A model generated the notes under the pieces. It did no database searches. It was not told the DNA's origin and saw nothing but the letters and a program-made list of their open reading frames with translations. Shown here one piece after another: positions 44,241-52,315 of a DNA stretch of 64,000 nucleotides. Position 1 is the stretch's first letter. Each line of letters begins with the position of its first letter. Source of the DNA: Pseudomonas sp. SCA2728.1_7 (GTDB taxonomy: Bacteria > Pseudomonadota > Gammaproteobacteria > Pseudomonadales > Pseudomonadaceae); assembly GCF_018138145.1 (NCBI RefSeq), contig NZ_CP073104.1, positions 1,736,001-1,800,000 of the forward strand, given 5' to 3'. A program made the translations under genes and the position numbers.

Positions 44241-46939
44241 CCGTTGAGACGCCGCAAGGCAGCCTGCAGGCCGCCGGACAGCATCTCGGTATCGCCGCTG
44301 TCCGGCGGCACACCATAGCGGTTGGGCAACTTGTCACCGGCAAGCCCGAACAACACCAACGGCAAAAATGGCAGAACCGGCGTCAGCGCCATGAAGATCA
44401 GCAGCGTCGGAATGCCTCGGCCCATGTCGTGCAATCGACGCAGAATGGCGCCGAACACCAGCAGCACGGCCAATAGCAGGATAAGAATGCCAGCGCCCGT
44501 GGTGCCGCTGATCAACCCTGCCACCGGCGCAATCACCAAACACCCCAAGACCTGAGCGATAAAAGCCTTGCGCCCCAACCGCGATCCCAAGCGCCAGATC
44601 GCTGTCGCTGGTACCGGCTGCACATCGCTTTTCGCCAGCAGTAATCGTTCCGACCAGGACAATAACGCGCACAAGGCCAGGTGCAGGCCAACGCTGTTCT
44701 GCACATCGTCCTTGCCCTGTTGCAGTTGACGCAGGACGCGCGTTTTCGGCACGCCGGCAGCGCCATAACGAATCAAGCCCTTGAGCGCATCCAGCGCTTC
44801 ATACGCCAGCAATTTGTCGACACCAAAATCCGTCAGCACTTTGCGCGGCGGCCACACCGGTTCGCCTTTGATCAAACCGTCGCGGAAGCCTTCGAACCAG
44901 GCGTCTTCACAACTGATCGCCGCGATCGATTGCAACAACGCGCGATGCTGCTCGGCACTCAGGCTCGGATCGTGATAGAGCACGCCCCAGAACATCATCA
45001 AACCCAGCAAATCGTCGCCGCAGGCCGCACGATCACTTTCGAGGCAGGTGTAAAGCAGGCTATTGGCCGGCAACCGGACACTGTCGAGTGCCTGCTGTAC
45101 GCTGAACAATTGCTGCACCAACAAGCCGTGTACCGGGTCATTGCCTTGCAGCCATCCGAGCAAACCGGCGCAGTGGCCTTGCTCACGCTGCAAGCGCCGC
45201 AACAAGGGTTGCAGGCGACTCAAGGGATGGGCCGGATTGAAAGGCAGGCGCTCAACGCACTGCGCGTCAATCAACTGCAACCAGCGTTCGGGTTGTTCCA
45301 GCAACGCCAGCAAAAACAAGGTCTGCGCATGCCACTCCCAAGTGGCCTCACCCAGCCCGACCGGCGGCAACGGAATCCCGCGCCGGCTCAACTGGAGAGT
45401 CAAGTCGAGCTCGGACAAGTCGCAATCATCTTTGACCGCGGCCAGCGTGAACGCGTCTGCCAGTCGTTCCAGCGCAGCGTCGCTGTAAGGCCGCAAGCGA
45501 CGCAACCACAGACGACAGACCTTATGCGGCTCGCCGTTGGTCAGCACCTGCGGCAATGGCCGCGAACCTGAATCCGCATCGCTGAACGCGCTCATGGCCA
45601 GCGCAATCGGTGCCCTGCGCAACCAGCGCAAATGTTGCTCTGCCTGATATTTGAACCCGCTCATCACCAGGCTTTCGAGGGCATCGATCGGCAGCGGTGC
45701 ATCCACAATCTGCTGCAACAACGTCGCCTCACCCCGATGCAGCGACCAGGCATGCCGGTACAGATGCAACAATCGGCTGTCGGCATTTTCGCCCAGCAAT
45801 TGCGCGAGCAATGGCAGCTCATCACCGCTTATGCGCCAATCGACAAAGCTTTGCGCAAGGCTCTCAAGTTTTAACCGCCCGACACCCAGCCAACGGTTCA
45901 GCGTCTCGGGGTGTTGTGACGGACTGCCATACACCTGGCCGTCATCGGCAAGATCCTCTGACCAGTCAGAGATGCCCTGCAAGCGATCGAATGCCTGAAT
46001 CAGCAGCGGCAGAAAAGTCGGCTGGCGCTTGGCGCACATTTCCAGCAGACGACTTTCAGCCATCGGATGGCGGTGCTCGTTCCACAGCCGGATCCAGCAC
46101 GGCAATGCCTGATCGTCCCGGCCCAGCAGACTGCTCTGACAGGCCAACAGGTAAAGCCAGTCGACATCATCCGGTGCAGCAAGCTGCTGTTCGACACAGC
46201 ACTGCAAAAACGTCGGCCCGCCAATACCTGCCTGAGTGAACTGCACCAACAGACGCTTGAGGAACGCGGCATCCTCCGGCAACGGCAGGCAGGTATGCTG
46301 ACTGGCGAAGTCGGCGAACTCCTGCAGTGGACGCTGGTTGAAGATGAAGTCGAGACTACGGGCGTACCACAGCGATTCAGTCTGGGCTGCCTCTGACCAG
46401 GTGCACATCAGATCCGTGTCGAACGGGTCCGGCGTTTCGATTCGCTGGAGAAAGAAGCCCACCTGATGCGCGTCGTCGAAGCCCAGATCCAGCAACTGTT
46501 GATCCCAGGCCATACGCTTGGCCAACAGATTCGCGCAGCGGTACGACAACGGACCGGCGTCGGCCATCCGGTGGTACAGCGGCCAGCTGAGCTCATCGAG
46601 CACGTCCAGCGACAGCTCATCCAGTCCTCGGACAAAGGCCTGCCACGCGGCGAAATTGAACCGGCGCGCGGGATCATCCAGCAGCTCGCAAAAATCCCCG
46701 AACACCGGAGGGACCTCAACGACAGTCTGTTCTGAGGCTTGGGACTCGTCCTCGTCCTCGGGCTCTTCTTCGTCGTCTTCAAGCGCCAGACGCAGGGCGT
46801 TTTCGTAGGCCATGCGCAGCGCCTGGAAGCCTTGCGGGTCGGTCTCCGGGTGATGGGCCGGCAAGCGTGCGCGGTAGGCATTGCGAATCAGGGTTTCGTC
46901 GTTAGTAGGCTCGATGCCCAGGCGGATCCAGCAACTCAT
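44237..46939 (-). CDS. Large J-domain-like protein with C-terminal DUF805 membrane domain
   Basis: This protein of about 900 residues begins with a DnaJ-like segment, CWIRLGIEPTNDETLIRNAY to FQALRMAYENALRL (about 3-50). Its loop reads HHPETDPQ, so the canonical HPD is altered to HPE as read. An acidic linker (EEEPEDEDESQASEQ) and a long helical, TPR-like middle (about 70-760) follow. The end is a DUF805 membrane domain with GSRLGRKAFIAQVLGCLVI, two or three further hydrophobic helices, LRRLHDMGRG and NRYGVPP. The layout recalls E. coli DjlB/DjlC, the co-chaperones of HscC. Start at 46939: it overlaps the DUF1266 gene by 4 bases. Confidence 0.82.
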   Translation of the reverse strand: MSCWIRLGIEPTNDETLIRNAYRARLPAHHPETDPQGFQALRMAYENALRLALEDDEEEPEDEDESQASEQTVVEVPPVFGDFCELLDDPARRFNFAAWQAFVRGLDELSLDVLDELSWPLYHRMADAGPLSYRCANLLAKRMAWDQQLLDLGFDDAHQVGFFLQRIETPDPFDTDLMCTWSEAAQTESLWYARSLDFIFNQRPLQEFADFASQHTCLPLPEDAAFLKRLLVQFTQAGIGGPTFLQCCVEQQLAAPDDVDWLYLLACQSSLLGRDDQALPCWIRLWNEHRHPMAESRLLEMCAKRQPTFLPLLIQAFDRLQGISDWSEDLADDGQVYGSPSQHPETLNRWLGVGRLKLESLAQSFVDWRISGDELPLLAQLLGENADSRLLHLYRHAWSLHRGEATLLQQIVDAPLPIDALESLVMSGFKYQAEQHLRWLRRAPIALAMSAFSDADSGSRPLPQVLTNGEPHKVCRLWLRRLRPYSDAALERLADAFTLAAVKDDCDLSELDLTLQLSRRGIPLPPVGLGEATWEWHAQTLFLLALLEQPERWLQLIDAQCVERLPFNPAHPLSRLQPLLRRLQREQGHCAGLLGWLQGNDPVHGLLVQQLFSVQQALDSVRLPANSLLYTCLESDRAACGDDLLGLMMFWGVLYHDPSLSAEQHRALLQSIAAISCEDAWFEGFRDGLIKGEPVWPPRKVLTDFGVDKLLAYEALDALKGLIRYGAAGVPKTRVLRQLQQGKDDVQNSVGLHLALCALLSWSERLLLAKSDVQPVPATAIWRLGSRLGRKAFIAQVLGCLVIAPVAGLISGTTGAGILILLLAVLLVFGAILRRLHDMGRGIPTLLIFMALTPVLPFLPLVLFGLAGDKLPNRYGVPPDSGDTEMLSGGLQAALRRLNG

Positions 46940-47631
46940 GACCAGTCGAACTCCTTGAGCGATGCCGGGCGTGGCGGCAAATCGATTTCCATATGCCACG
47001 GCAAATCAGCAAGGAACCGAGGAATGTTTTCGGCAAGCCCACGGGCAATCCGCAGGTTAAGGGCGTTGGCGCCTTGTCGATCGAGTTCGCGCGCCAGCTC
47101 ATCGTCGCTGGCACTCAGGCAGGACCAAAAGGTCCGGCCCACGACAAAGCCGTCGAAGTAAGCCATCCAGCTACCGTAGTGAAACTGCGCTCTGAGGGCC
47201 AAACGACTGTGCAGCCAGTTGCTTTCGTCCAGGTCGACCCACTGATTGCGCACCGCGCAGCGCAGGAGAAAACCCATGCGGCCATAGTCCCAGGACAAAA
47301 TCCCGCCCGGCCCACAACTGCCGAAGGTGCGGCTGGCAAACTCATGCAGGGTGCGTTCACGAGGACTCAGGTCGTCGAGCAGAGCCTGCCATTCACTTGG
47401 CAGACAACGCTGCCACGCCAAGTAGGCCGCGCTGAGGTGCTTGGCATGGCCGTCGTCGGTCATCCGTACGAGCATGTCGAACAGCTGGCCACGGTCATCG
47501 ATCCCCCAACTGTCCTGCAGATCAATGTAGCGATCATTGCAGAACGCGGGGTCGTCGTAGCTGGCGCCGGTATTGATCGCCGCCATTGGCGCAGACAAAG
47601 CGCACAGCCAGCGCTGTTGAATCTCGTCCAT
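46936..47631 (-). CDS. DUF1266 protein
   Basis: This protein of about 231 residues is cytoplasmic by absence of signal or membrane segments. The C-terminal half shows the DUF1266 pattern: DSWGIDDRGQLFDMLVRMTDDGH (about 48-70), WDYGRMGFLLRCAVRNQWVD (about 125-144) and FHYGSWMAYFDGFVVGRTFWS (about 160-180). E. coli YbeR and YbeU, next to djlB, djlC and hscC, belong to the same family. It is translationally coupled to the J-domain-like gene. The start at 47631 (MDEIQQRWLCALS) fits the family. The function is unknown; a client or adaptor of the HscC system is an inference. Confidence 0.82.
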   Translation of the reverse strand: MDEIQQRWLCALSAPMAAINTGASYDDPAFCNDRYIDLQDSWGIDDRGQLFDMLVRMTDDGHAKHLSAAYLAWQRCLPSEWQALLDDLSPRERTLHEFASRTFGSCGPGGILSWDYGRMGFLLRCAVRNQWVDLDESNWLHSRLALRAQFHYGSWMAYFDGFVVGRTFWSCLSASDDELARELDRQGANALNLRIARGLAENIPRFLADLPWHMEIDLPPRPASLKEFDWS

Positions 47632-47742
47632 GAAAAAAGGCTCCAGGCCGACCGGTGAGGAATGGGGGTCGGCAAAACTGCGGCGGATTGTAGAGAAACC
47701 GCCGCCAGCGGCAAAGCCGAACAACGGTTTTCTTGCGCGCAC

Positions 47743-47770
47743 AAAAAAGGCCCCGACGTATCGGGGCCTT
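47743..47770 (-). terminator. Terminator of ibpA
   Basis: AAGGCCCCGATACGTCGGGGCCTTTTTT on the minus strand is a perfect stem-loop with a T-run, about 50 bases beyond the ibpA stop. Confidence 0.88.
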
Positions 47771-47819
47771 CATTCAGCGGCTCATCGTCTGTTCAGACGA
47801 TTGTGTTGCGGCACATGAC

Positions 47820-48266
47820 TCAGTGCTGCAAGGCCGGCTTCTGCACCCCGTTGATCGGGATGCGTTTGGCTTTCGCTTCTTCCGGGATCACCCGCAGCAG
47901 GTCGATGCTCAACAGACCGTTGCTCAGATCGGCAGCCTTGATCTCGATGTGATCGGCCAGACGGAAGGACAGCTTGAACGCACGCTGGGCGATGCCCTGG
48001 TGCAGGAAGGTCACGCCTTCGTTGGCATCACGCTTGCCACCACTGATGGTCAGCACACCTTTCTCGACTTGCAGCTCCAGGTCTTCTTCCTGGAAACCGG
48101 CGGCGGCAACGACGATACGGTACTGGTCATCACCGTGCTTTTCGACGTTGTAAGGTGGGTAGCTGCTGCCTGGTTCGTTACGCAGGGCGGTTTCGAACAG
48201 GTCGTTGAAACGGTCGAAACCTACCGAGGAACGGAACAGTGGCGCGAGGGAAAATGCAGTACTCAT
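47820..48266 (-). CDS. ibpA: Small heat-shock protein IbpA (Hsp20/alpha-crystallin)
   Basis: This 148-residue holdase binds unfolded proteins during heat stress and hands them to DnaK/ClpB. The N-terminal FRSSVGFDRFNDLFETAL and PYNVEKHGDDQYRIVVAAAGF open the alpha-crystallin domain (about 38-125). LHQGIAQRAFKLSFRLADHIEI and GLLSIDLLRVIPEE hold its conserved edge strands. The C-terminal KRIPIN supplies the I-x-I motif (IPI) for oligomerisation. Upstream are a sigma-32 promoter and a ROSE-like thermometer, so it is controlled at both transcription and translation. Confidence 0.95.
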   Translation of the reverse strand: MSTAFSLAPLFRSSVGFDRFNDLFETALRNEPGSSYPPYNVEKHGDDQYRIVVAAAGFQEEDLELQVEKGVLTISGGKRDANEGVTFLHQGIAQRAFKLSFRLADHIEIKAADLSNGLLSIDLLRVIPEEAKAKRIPINGVQKPALQH

Positions 48267-48333
48267 GGTTCAAATCTCCTGAAAACAATCAGCAAGGTTT
48301 TTTGATTCCGCGACCCGAATTCGGCATCGCGTA
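48267..48333 (-). ncRNA. ROSE-like RNA thermometer in the ibpA leader
   Basis: This leader of about 67 bases has a 5' hairpin (CGCGA...TCGCG enclosing CCGAATTCGG, 48309-48331). A 3' hairpin pairs CTTGCTG (48290-48296) with CAGGAG (48276-48281), which contains the Shine-Dalgarno. The UUGCU with an unpaired G is the hallmark of ROSE elements. At low temperature the ribosome-binding site would be masked. Confidence 0.75.
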
Positions 48334-48339
48334 ACCCTT

Positions 48340-48367
48340 AGATAGGGACCGCTGAAATGATTTCAAG
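48340..48367 (-). promoter_or_regulatory. Sigma-32 (heat-shock) promoter of ibpA
   Basis: On the minus strand CTTGAAA (48361-48367), a 13-base spacer and CCCTATCT (48340-48347) match the heat-shock consensus CTTGAAA-N11-16-CCCCATNT with one difference. Confidence 0.82.
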
Positions 48368-48387
48368 AGAGTATTTGCAGATTTTTT

Positions 48388-49347
48388 TCAGGCCGCTTCG
48401 GCGACCGGCAAACCGAGCAAACGCGAGACATGATCCGGCTCGGTCTCACGACGCAGTACGGTGAACAGCTCGGCAGCCTCAGGATAATTACGCTTCAGCA
48501 TGGCCAGCCATTGCTTCAAACGGCCCGGCGATTGGCGTGCGGTCATCTGCGCTTTGGCTTGCAGCCAGAAGTCCTGGATCAGCGGCATCAGCTCAGCCCA
48601 GGTCATCTCGACCACTTCTTCGCCGGCGCGGGCGGCAGCGATCTGCTTGGCCAGATCCGGGCGCGACACCAGACCGCGACCGAGCATGATGTCTTCCACG
48701 CCACTGATTTCGCGGCAGCGGCGCCAGTCTTCGACGCTCCAGATATCGCCATTGGCGAACACCGGGACTTTGACCACATCCTGCACGCGCGGGATCCACT
48801 CCCAATGGGCCGGCGGTTTGTAGCCGTCCATTTTGGTTCGGGCGTGGACCACGATGTGCTCGGCGCCGCCTTCGGCCAGCGCCGTGGCGCAGACCAGCGA
48901 ACCGTCGGGGCTGTCGAAACCGAGGCGCATTTTTGCGGTGACGGGAATATGCGCGGGTACGGCGCGGCGCACGTGCTCGACAATCTGGTTGAGCAGTTCC
49001 GGCTCTTTGAGCAGCACGGCGCCGCCACGGGATTTGTTGACGGTCTTAGCCGGGCAGCCGAAGTTGAGGTCGATCACCTCGGAGCCGAGTTCGCAGGCCA
49101 GTGCAGCGTTTTCCGCCAGGCATACAGGGTCGGAACCGAGCAATTGCACGCGCAATGGCACACCGGACGCGGTGCGTGCGCCGTTGAGCAACTCCGGGCC
49201 GAACTTGTGGAAATAGGCCGGCGTGAGCAACTGGTCGTTGACGCGAATGAATTCGGTCACGCACCAGTCGATGCCGCCAACGCGGGTCAGCACATCGCGG
49301 AGAATGTCGTCGACCAACCCCTCCATGGGCGCCAGAGCAATTTGCAT
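48388..49347 (-). CDS. dusC: tRNA-dihydrouridine(16) synthase DusC
   Basis: This 319-residue FMN enzyme reduces uridine to dihydrouridine in the tRNA D-loop. It opens [25 protein letters not shown], and [19 protein letters not shown] (about 93-111) holds the catalytic Cys. [24 protein letters not shown] (about 164) and [16 protein letters not shown] follow. The length and the [11 protein letters not shown] segment point to DusC rather than DusA or DusB. Confidence 0.92.
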   Translation of the reverse strand: MQIALAPMEGLVDDILRDVLTRVGGIDWCVTEFIRVNDQLLTPAYFHKFGPELLNGARTASGVPLRVQLLGSDPVCLAENAALACELGSEVIDLNFGCPAKTVNKSRGGAVLLKEPELLNQIVEHVRRAVPAHIPVTAKMRLGFDSPDGSLVCATALAEGGAEHIVVHARTKMDGYKPPAHWEWIPRVQDVVKVPVFANGDIWSVEDWRRCREISGVEDIMLGRGLVSRPDLAKQIAAARAGEEVVEMTWAELMPLIQDFWLQAKAQMTARQSPGRLKQWLAMLKRNYPEAAELFTVLRRETEPDHVSRLLGLPVAEAA

Positions 49348-49423
49348 GGGAAAACACTACTTGAAGAAAAACGTGCGGCAGTTTACTGGATTACGCACAA
49401 ATCCGCAGAACAACACATTTCCC

Positions 49424-49514
49424 TTGTAGGAGTGAGCCTGCTCGCGATAGCGGTGTGTCAGTCACATCTGCATCGACTGGTACACCGCTATCGCGAGCAG
49501 GCTCACTCCTACAA
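49424..49514. repeat. REP doublet (REPIN), GAGTGAGCCTGCTCGCGAT variant
   Basis: TTGTAGGAGTGAGCCTGCTCGCGATAGCGGTGTGTCAG-type left arm is mirrored by TACACCGCTATCGCGAGCAGGCTCACTCCTACAA. The arms extend through GATAGCGGTGT/ACACCGCTATC. It lies between the thioesterase gene and dusC. Confidence 0.94.
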
Positions 49515-49515
49515 T

Positions 49516-49965
49516 TTAGATTTGCGCAGACTCTGAGAGCAGGATCGCCGGGCCGTAGCCTTCGATAAACTCGGCCGGCATGCGCTTGGGCTTACCCGTG
49601 GACAGTTCAATGCAGACAAACGTGGTTTGCGCGCGCAACAGCGTGGTGTTGTCACTCGGGCGCTTGAGCTGGAAATGCCGGGTCATTTTCAGGCGCTGAT
49701 CCCAATCAACGATCCAGGTCGCCAATTGCAGTTCGTCGCCTTCATAGGCGGCGGCCAGATAATCGATCTCGTGACGGACCACGGCCATCGCCCGATCCAG
49801 TCGCCGATACTCGACCAGATCCAGGCCCAGACGCTGCGAGTGGCGCCAGGCGCAACGCTCGAGCCAGGTCACGTACACCGCGTTGTTCGCATGGCCCAGC
49901 CCGTCGATGTCCTCGGCGCCTACTTGCAGATCAATGGTAAACGGCGTTGCTCGATCCCAGCCCAT
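49516..49965 (-). CDS. 4HBT-type acyl-CoA thioesterase
   Basis: This hot-dog-fold hydrolase of about 149 residues is of the 4-hydroxybenzoyl-CoA thioesterase/YbgC type. IDLQVGAEDIDGLGHANNAVYVTWLERCAW (about 10-39) contains the active-site Asp and the GHANNA loop. HEIDYLAAAYEGDELQLATWI is the next strand pair. I placed the start at 49965 (MGWDRATPF) with GGGAG upstream; longer reading runs into the preceding hydrolase gene. It is the last gene of a TetR-hydrolase-thioesterase run. The substrate is unknown. Confidence 0.87.
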   Translation of the reverse strand: MGWDRATPFTIDLQVGAEDIDGLGHANNAVYVTWLERCAWRHSQRLGLDLVEYRRLDRAMAVVRHEIDYLAAAYEGDELQLATWIVDWDQRLKMTRHFQLKRPSDNTTLLRAQTTFVCIELSTGKPKRMPAEFIEGYGPAILLSESAQI

Positions 49966-50011
49966 GCCCCACTCCCGGTCAATGTATTCAACCGGGGCAG
50001 TGTAACGGAGC

Positions 50012-50845
50012 TTACGCCGATTGGCGCGCCTGAAGGCTGCGGCCGGCCAGCAGTGATAACACGCCATCAACCACCCGCGGGTCGGCCAGCACGCGCTGAT
50101 GACCACCACCTTCAAGACGCAGTAAGCGGCTGTCGAACCAGGATTCGTGGATCAGTTGCGACTCTTTGACCGAGACGAAGTTGTCGTCCTCGGCATGCAC
50201 GATCAGGCCAGGCATATCCAGTTGATAGTGGGCAACGTCGAGAGTCGCGGCGCGCATCCCGACATCCTGCTCGACCTGACGGATGAAAGCGGAACGGGCC
50301 CGGGGCGGCATGCCGACGTAGCGGGCAAATCCGCGCAGTACGCCAAGAATGCGTGCAGGCGCGGCGATGCTGACGAGGGTTTCGGTGCGCAAGCCCAATT
50401 GCACGGCGAGCATGGCGCTGGCGCCGCCCATGGAGTGACCGATCACCGCTTGCAGTGGCGGCAACTCGGCAGCGGCTTCGAGCATCGCCCGAGCGAACAA
50501 CACCACGTTGGCTTCACGCCCCGGCGAACGCCCGTGGGCCGGACCATCGAGCGCGACGACGGTATAACCGGCATCGACCAGCGCGGTGATCAGCGCGGCG
50601 AACTGGGTTGGCCGCCCTTCCCAGCCGTGCATCAGCAGCACCGTCGGACCTTGGCCCCAGCGCAGCGCCGAGAGACCGAAGCGCAAAGTGATGCGTTCGG
50701 AACTGGCCAGCAGCGGCAGCTCCCAATCCCTTAGCGGCAGCGAACGTGGCGTCATGAACGCCAGACGCATTTTGCTCGCTACCCGTTGCGGTGCAATCCA
50801 GCCCAAGGTGCCATTAACGCCACGAACCCACTTCAACGTGTTCAT
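50012..50845 (-). CDS. Alpha/beta hydrolase
   Basis: This 277-residue hydrolase has the alpha/beta fold. The oxyanion strand is VLLMHGWEGRPTQFAALI (about 69-86), the nucleophile elbow is VIGHSMGGASAML (about 139-151, GHSMGG), an acidic residue lies in GLIVHAEDDNFVS (about 214), and the His in RLEGGGHQRVL (about 244) completes the triad. No signal peptide is present. It is 30 bases downstream of a TetR gene and 46 bases before a thioesterase gene, so the three are likely co-regulated. The substrate is not predictable. Confidence 0.9.
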   Translation of the reverse strand: MNTLKWVRGVNGTLGWIAPQRVASKMRLAFMTPRSLPLRDWELPLLASSERITLRFGLSALRWGQGPTVLLMHGWEGRPTQFAALITALVDAGYTVVALDGPAHGRSPGREANVVLFARAMLEAAAELPPLQAVIGHSMGGASAMLAVQLGLRTETLVSIAAPARILGVLRGFARYVGMPPRARSAFIRQVEQDVGMRAATLDVAHYQLDMPGLIVHAEDDNFVSVKESQLIHESWFDSRLLRLEGGGHQRVLADPRVVDGVLSLLAGRSLQARQSA

Positions 50846-50875
50846 CGCTCTCTCCTCAGGCGTGCTGCCTTCAGG

Positions 50876-51415
50876 TCAACGCACCGCCGACTTGGCAGCG
50901 CGCAGCAATCGATCGGATAAATCTCCCGGGCCCAGCGCCCTTGCGAGGGCCAGACCACCCACCATCAAGGCCACGTCGGCCAGGGCTTTGTCGGTGTCCT
51001 CAGGGCTGGACGCCAACTGCGCGATCATCAACTCCAGGTGTTCGTTCAGCGCGATGCGGAACGATTCCGGCAAACGACCCAATTCGCCGATGGACGCTGG
51101 AATCGGGCACGCGGCGTCGCTGGAATCACGATGCTTGCGCGACAGGTAGAACGCGGCGACCAGGGCGCGGCGCTCTTCGCCGGTCAATTCGGTATCCATG
51201 TCGGCAATCAGGTCGCGGCGGCGACCGAGCAATTGCTTGAACGCCTCGAGCATCATCGCGTCCTTGCTTTCGAAGTGCGCATAGAAGCCACCGACGGTGA
51301 GGCCGGCTGCGCCCATCACTTCGCCCACGCTAGGGTCAGCCGGGCCGCGCTGAATCAGTGCGGCGCTGGCAGCCTTGAGGATGCGTTCGCGGGTTTGAGC
51401 TTTTTTATCGTTCAT
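50876..51415 (-). CDS. TetR-family regulator
   Basis: This 179-residue repressor has an N-terminal helix-turn-helix (QTRERILKAASAALIQRGPA, then SVGEVMGAAGLTVGGFYAHF, about 7-46) and a helical ligand domain with the TetR-C type FYLSRKHRDSSDAACPIPAS. It is the first gene of the hydrolase-thioesterase operon. A perfect 11-bp inverted repeat 24 bases upstream (51439-51465) is its probable autoregulatory operator. The inducer is unknown. Confidence 0.92.
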   Translation of the reverse strand: MNDKKAQTRERILKAASAALIQRGPADPSVGEVMGAAGLTVGGFYAHFESKDAMMLEAFKQLLGRRRDLIADMDTELTGEERRALVAAFYLSRKHRDSSDAACPIPASIGELGRLPESFRIALNEHLELMIAQLASSPEDTDKALADVALMVGGLALARALGPGDLSDRLLRAAKSAVR

Positions 51416-51438
51416 CGTTGCCTCCGAATATTACGACT

Positions 51439-51465
51439 AGAATATTATTCGCATAATAATATTCT
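51439..51465. promoter_or_regulatory. Large perfect palindrome, probable TetR operator
   Basis: AGAATATTATT-CGCAT-AATAATATTCT has two perfect 11-bp arms around 5 bases, between the TetR start and the tRNA array. Its AT-rich content overlaps the likely promoter. Confidence 0.75.
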
Positions 51466-51539
51466 GCAAGTCAAGGATATGACCGCTGGTCTGAAGCACA
51501 GTGTAAGGAAAAAGGAGAATTGGCCAAACGCCAGACAAA

Positions 51540-51575
51540 CAAAAGGGCCATTCAATAATTGAATGACCCTTATAA
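51540..51575 (-). terminator. Terminator of the tRNA-Ala/Glu array
   Basis: On the minus strand AAGGGTCATTCAAT-TATT-GAATGGCCCTTTTGTT forms a stem with a short T-run, about 25 bases past the last tRNA-Glu. Confidence 0.82.
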
Positions 51576-51597
51576 AATCCCGCAGAGCGGGTAATCG

Positions 51598-51673
51598 TGG
51601 CGTCCCCTAGGGGACTCGAACCCCTGTTACCGCCGTGAAAGGGCGGTGTCCTAGGCCACTAGACGAAGGGGAC
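51598..51673 (-). tRNA. tRNA-Glu (anticodon TTC), copy 1
   Basis: This 76-base cloverleaf has encoded CCA. The stem CCGCC/GGCGG encloses loop CTTTCAC, giving anticodon TTC. Acceptor GTCCCCT pairs with AGGGGAC. It is identical to the copy at 51882. Confidence 0.97.
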
Positions 51674-51752
51674 ACAAACCTTCTATACAACTGATCAGCG
51701 CTGAGAACTGATCGATTCAAGGCCGGTGTGGCCAGACCTTGAACTTGTAAAT

Positions 51753-51828
51753 TGGTGGAGCTTAGCGGGATCGAACCGCTGACCTCCTGCATGCCATGCA
51801 GGCGCTCTCCCAGCTGAGCTAAAGCCCC
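51753..51828 (-). tRNA. tRNA-Ala (anticodon GGC), copy 1
   Basis: This 76-base cloverleaf has encoded CCA. The stem CCTGC/GCAGG encloses loop ATGGCAT, giving anticodon GGC. Acceptor GGGGCTT/AAGCTCC has the G3-U70 alanine identity pair. Confidence 0.97.
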
Positions 51829-51881
51829 GGATTTTTCGCCTCGCGGCGGAGCGACATTTTGCAACATCGCTTCTGTAAAAC

Positions 51882-51957
51882 TGGCGTCCCCTAGGGGACT
51901 CGAACCCCTGTTACCGCCGTGAAAGGGCGGTGTCCTAGGCCACTAGACGAAGGGGAC
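51882..51957 (-). tRNA. tRNA-Glu (anticodon TTC), copy 2
   Basis: This is an identical second tRNA-Glu with encoded CCA, part of the Ala-Glu-Ala-Glu tandem. Confidence 0.97.
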
Positions 51958-52036
51958 GCAAACCCTTCTATACAACTGATCAACGCTGAGTGTTGATCGC
52001 TTCGGAGCCGGTGTGGCCAGGCTTCGAAGTGTAAAT

Positions 52037-52112
52037 TGGTGGAGCTAAACGGGATCGAACCGTTGACCTCCTGCATGCCATGCAGGCGCTCTCCCAGCTG
52101 AGCTATAGCCCC
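52037..52112 (-). tRNA. tRNA-Ala (anticodon GGC), copy 2
   Basis: This 76-base tRNA-Ala is the first gene of the array. It differs from copy 1 in compensated acceptor and T-stem pairs (GGGGCTA/TAGCTCC) while keeping G3-U70. Confidence 0.97.
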
Positions 52113-52250
52113 TCATCGTTGATGTCATCGCTGAGGACGGGGCGAATCTTAAGGGCGTATCGAAAGCCTGTCAAACTTATTTTTGAAAAATTTCAAAGTT
52201 TTTCGTCGGCATAACAATCACTTACCGCCCTCCCCCGTAAATTCGGGGGG

Positions 52251-52293
52251 AAAAACGCCGAAGGCCGGAATCAAAAGATCCCGGCCTTCGGTG
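52251..52293 (-). terminator. Terminator of gltX
   Basis: On the minus strand CCGAAGGCCGG and CCGGCCTTCGG form a perfect stem followed by CGTTTTTCC, 22 bases after the gltX stop. A second hairpin without T-run (CCCCCG/CGGGGG) lies just beyond. Confidence 0.88.
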
Positions 52294-52315
52294 GTTCCTG
52301 CAGAGTCAGGCGTGC

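Noticed and set aside
52231..52250. CCCCCG/CGGGGG hairpin as a second gltX terminator
   Set aside because: It has no T-run on either strand; the stem at 52251-52293 is adequate.
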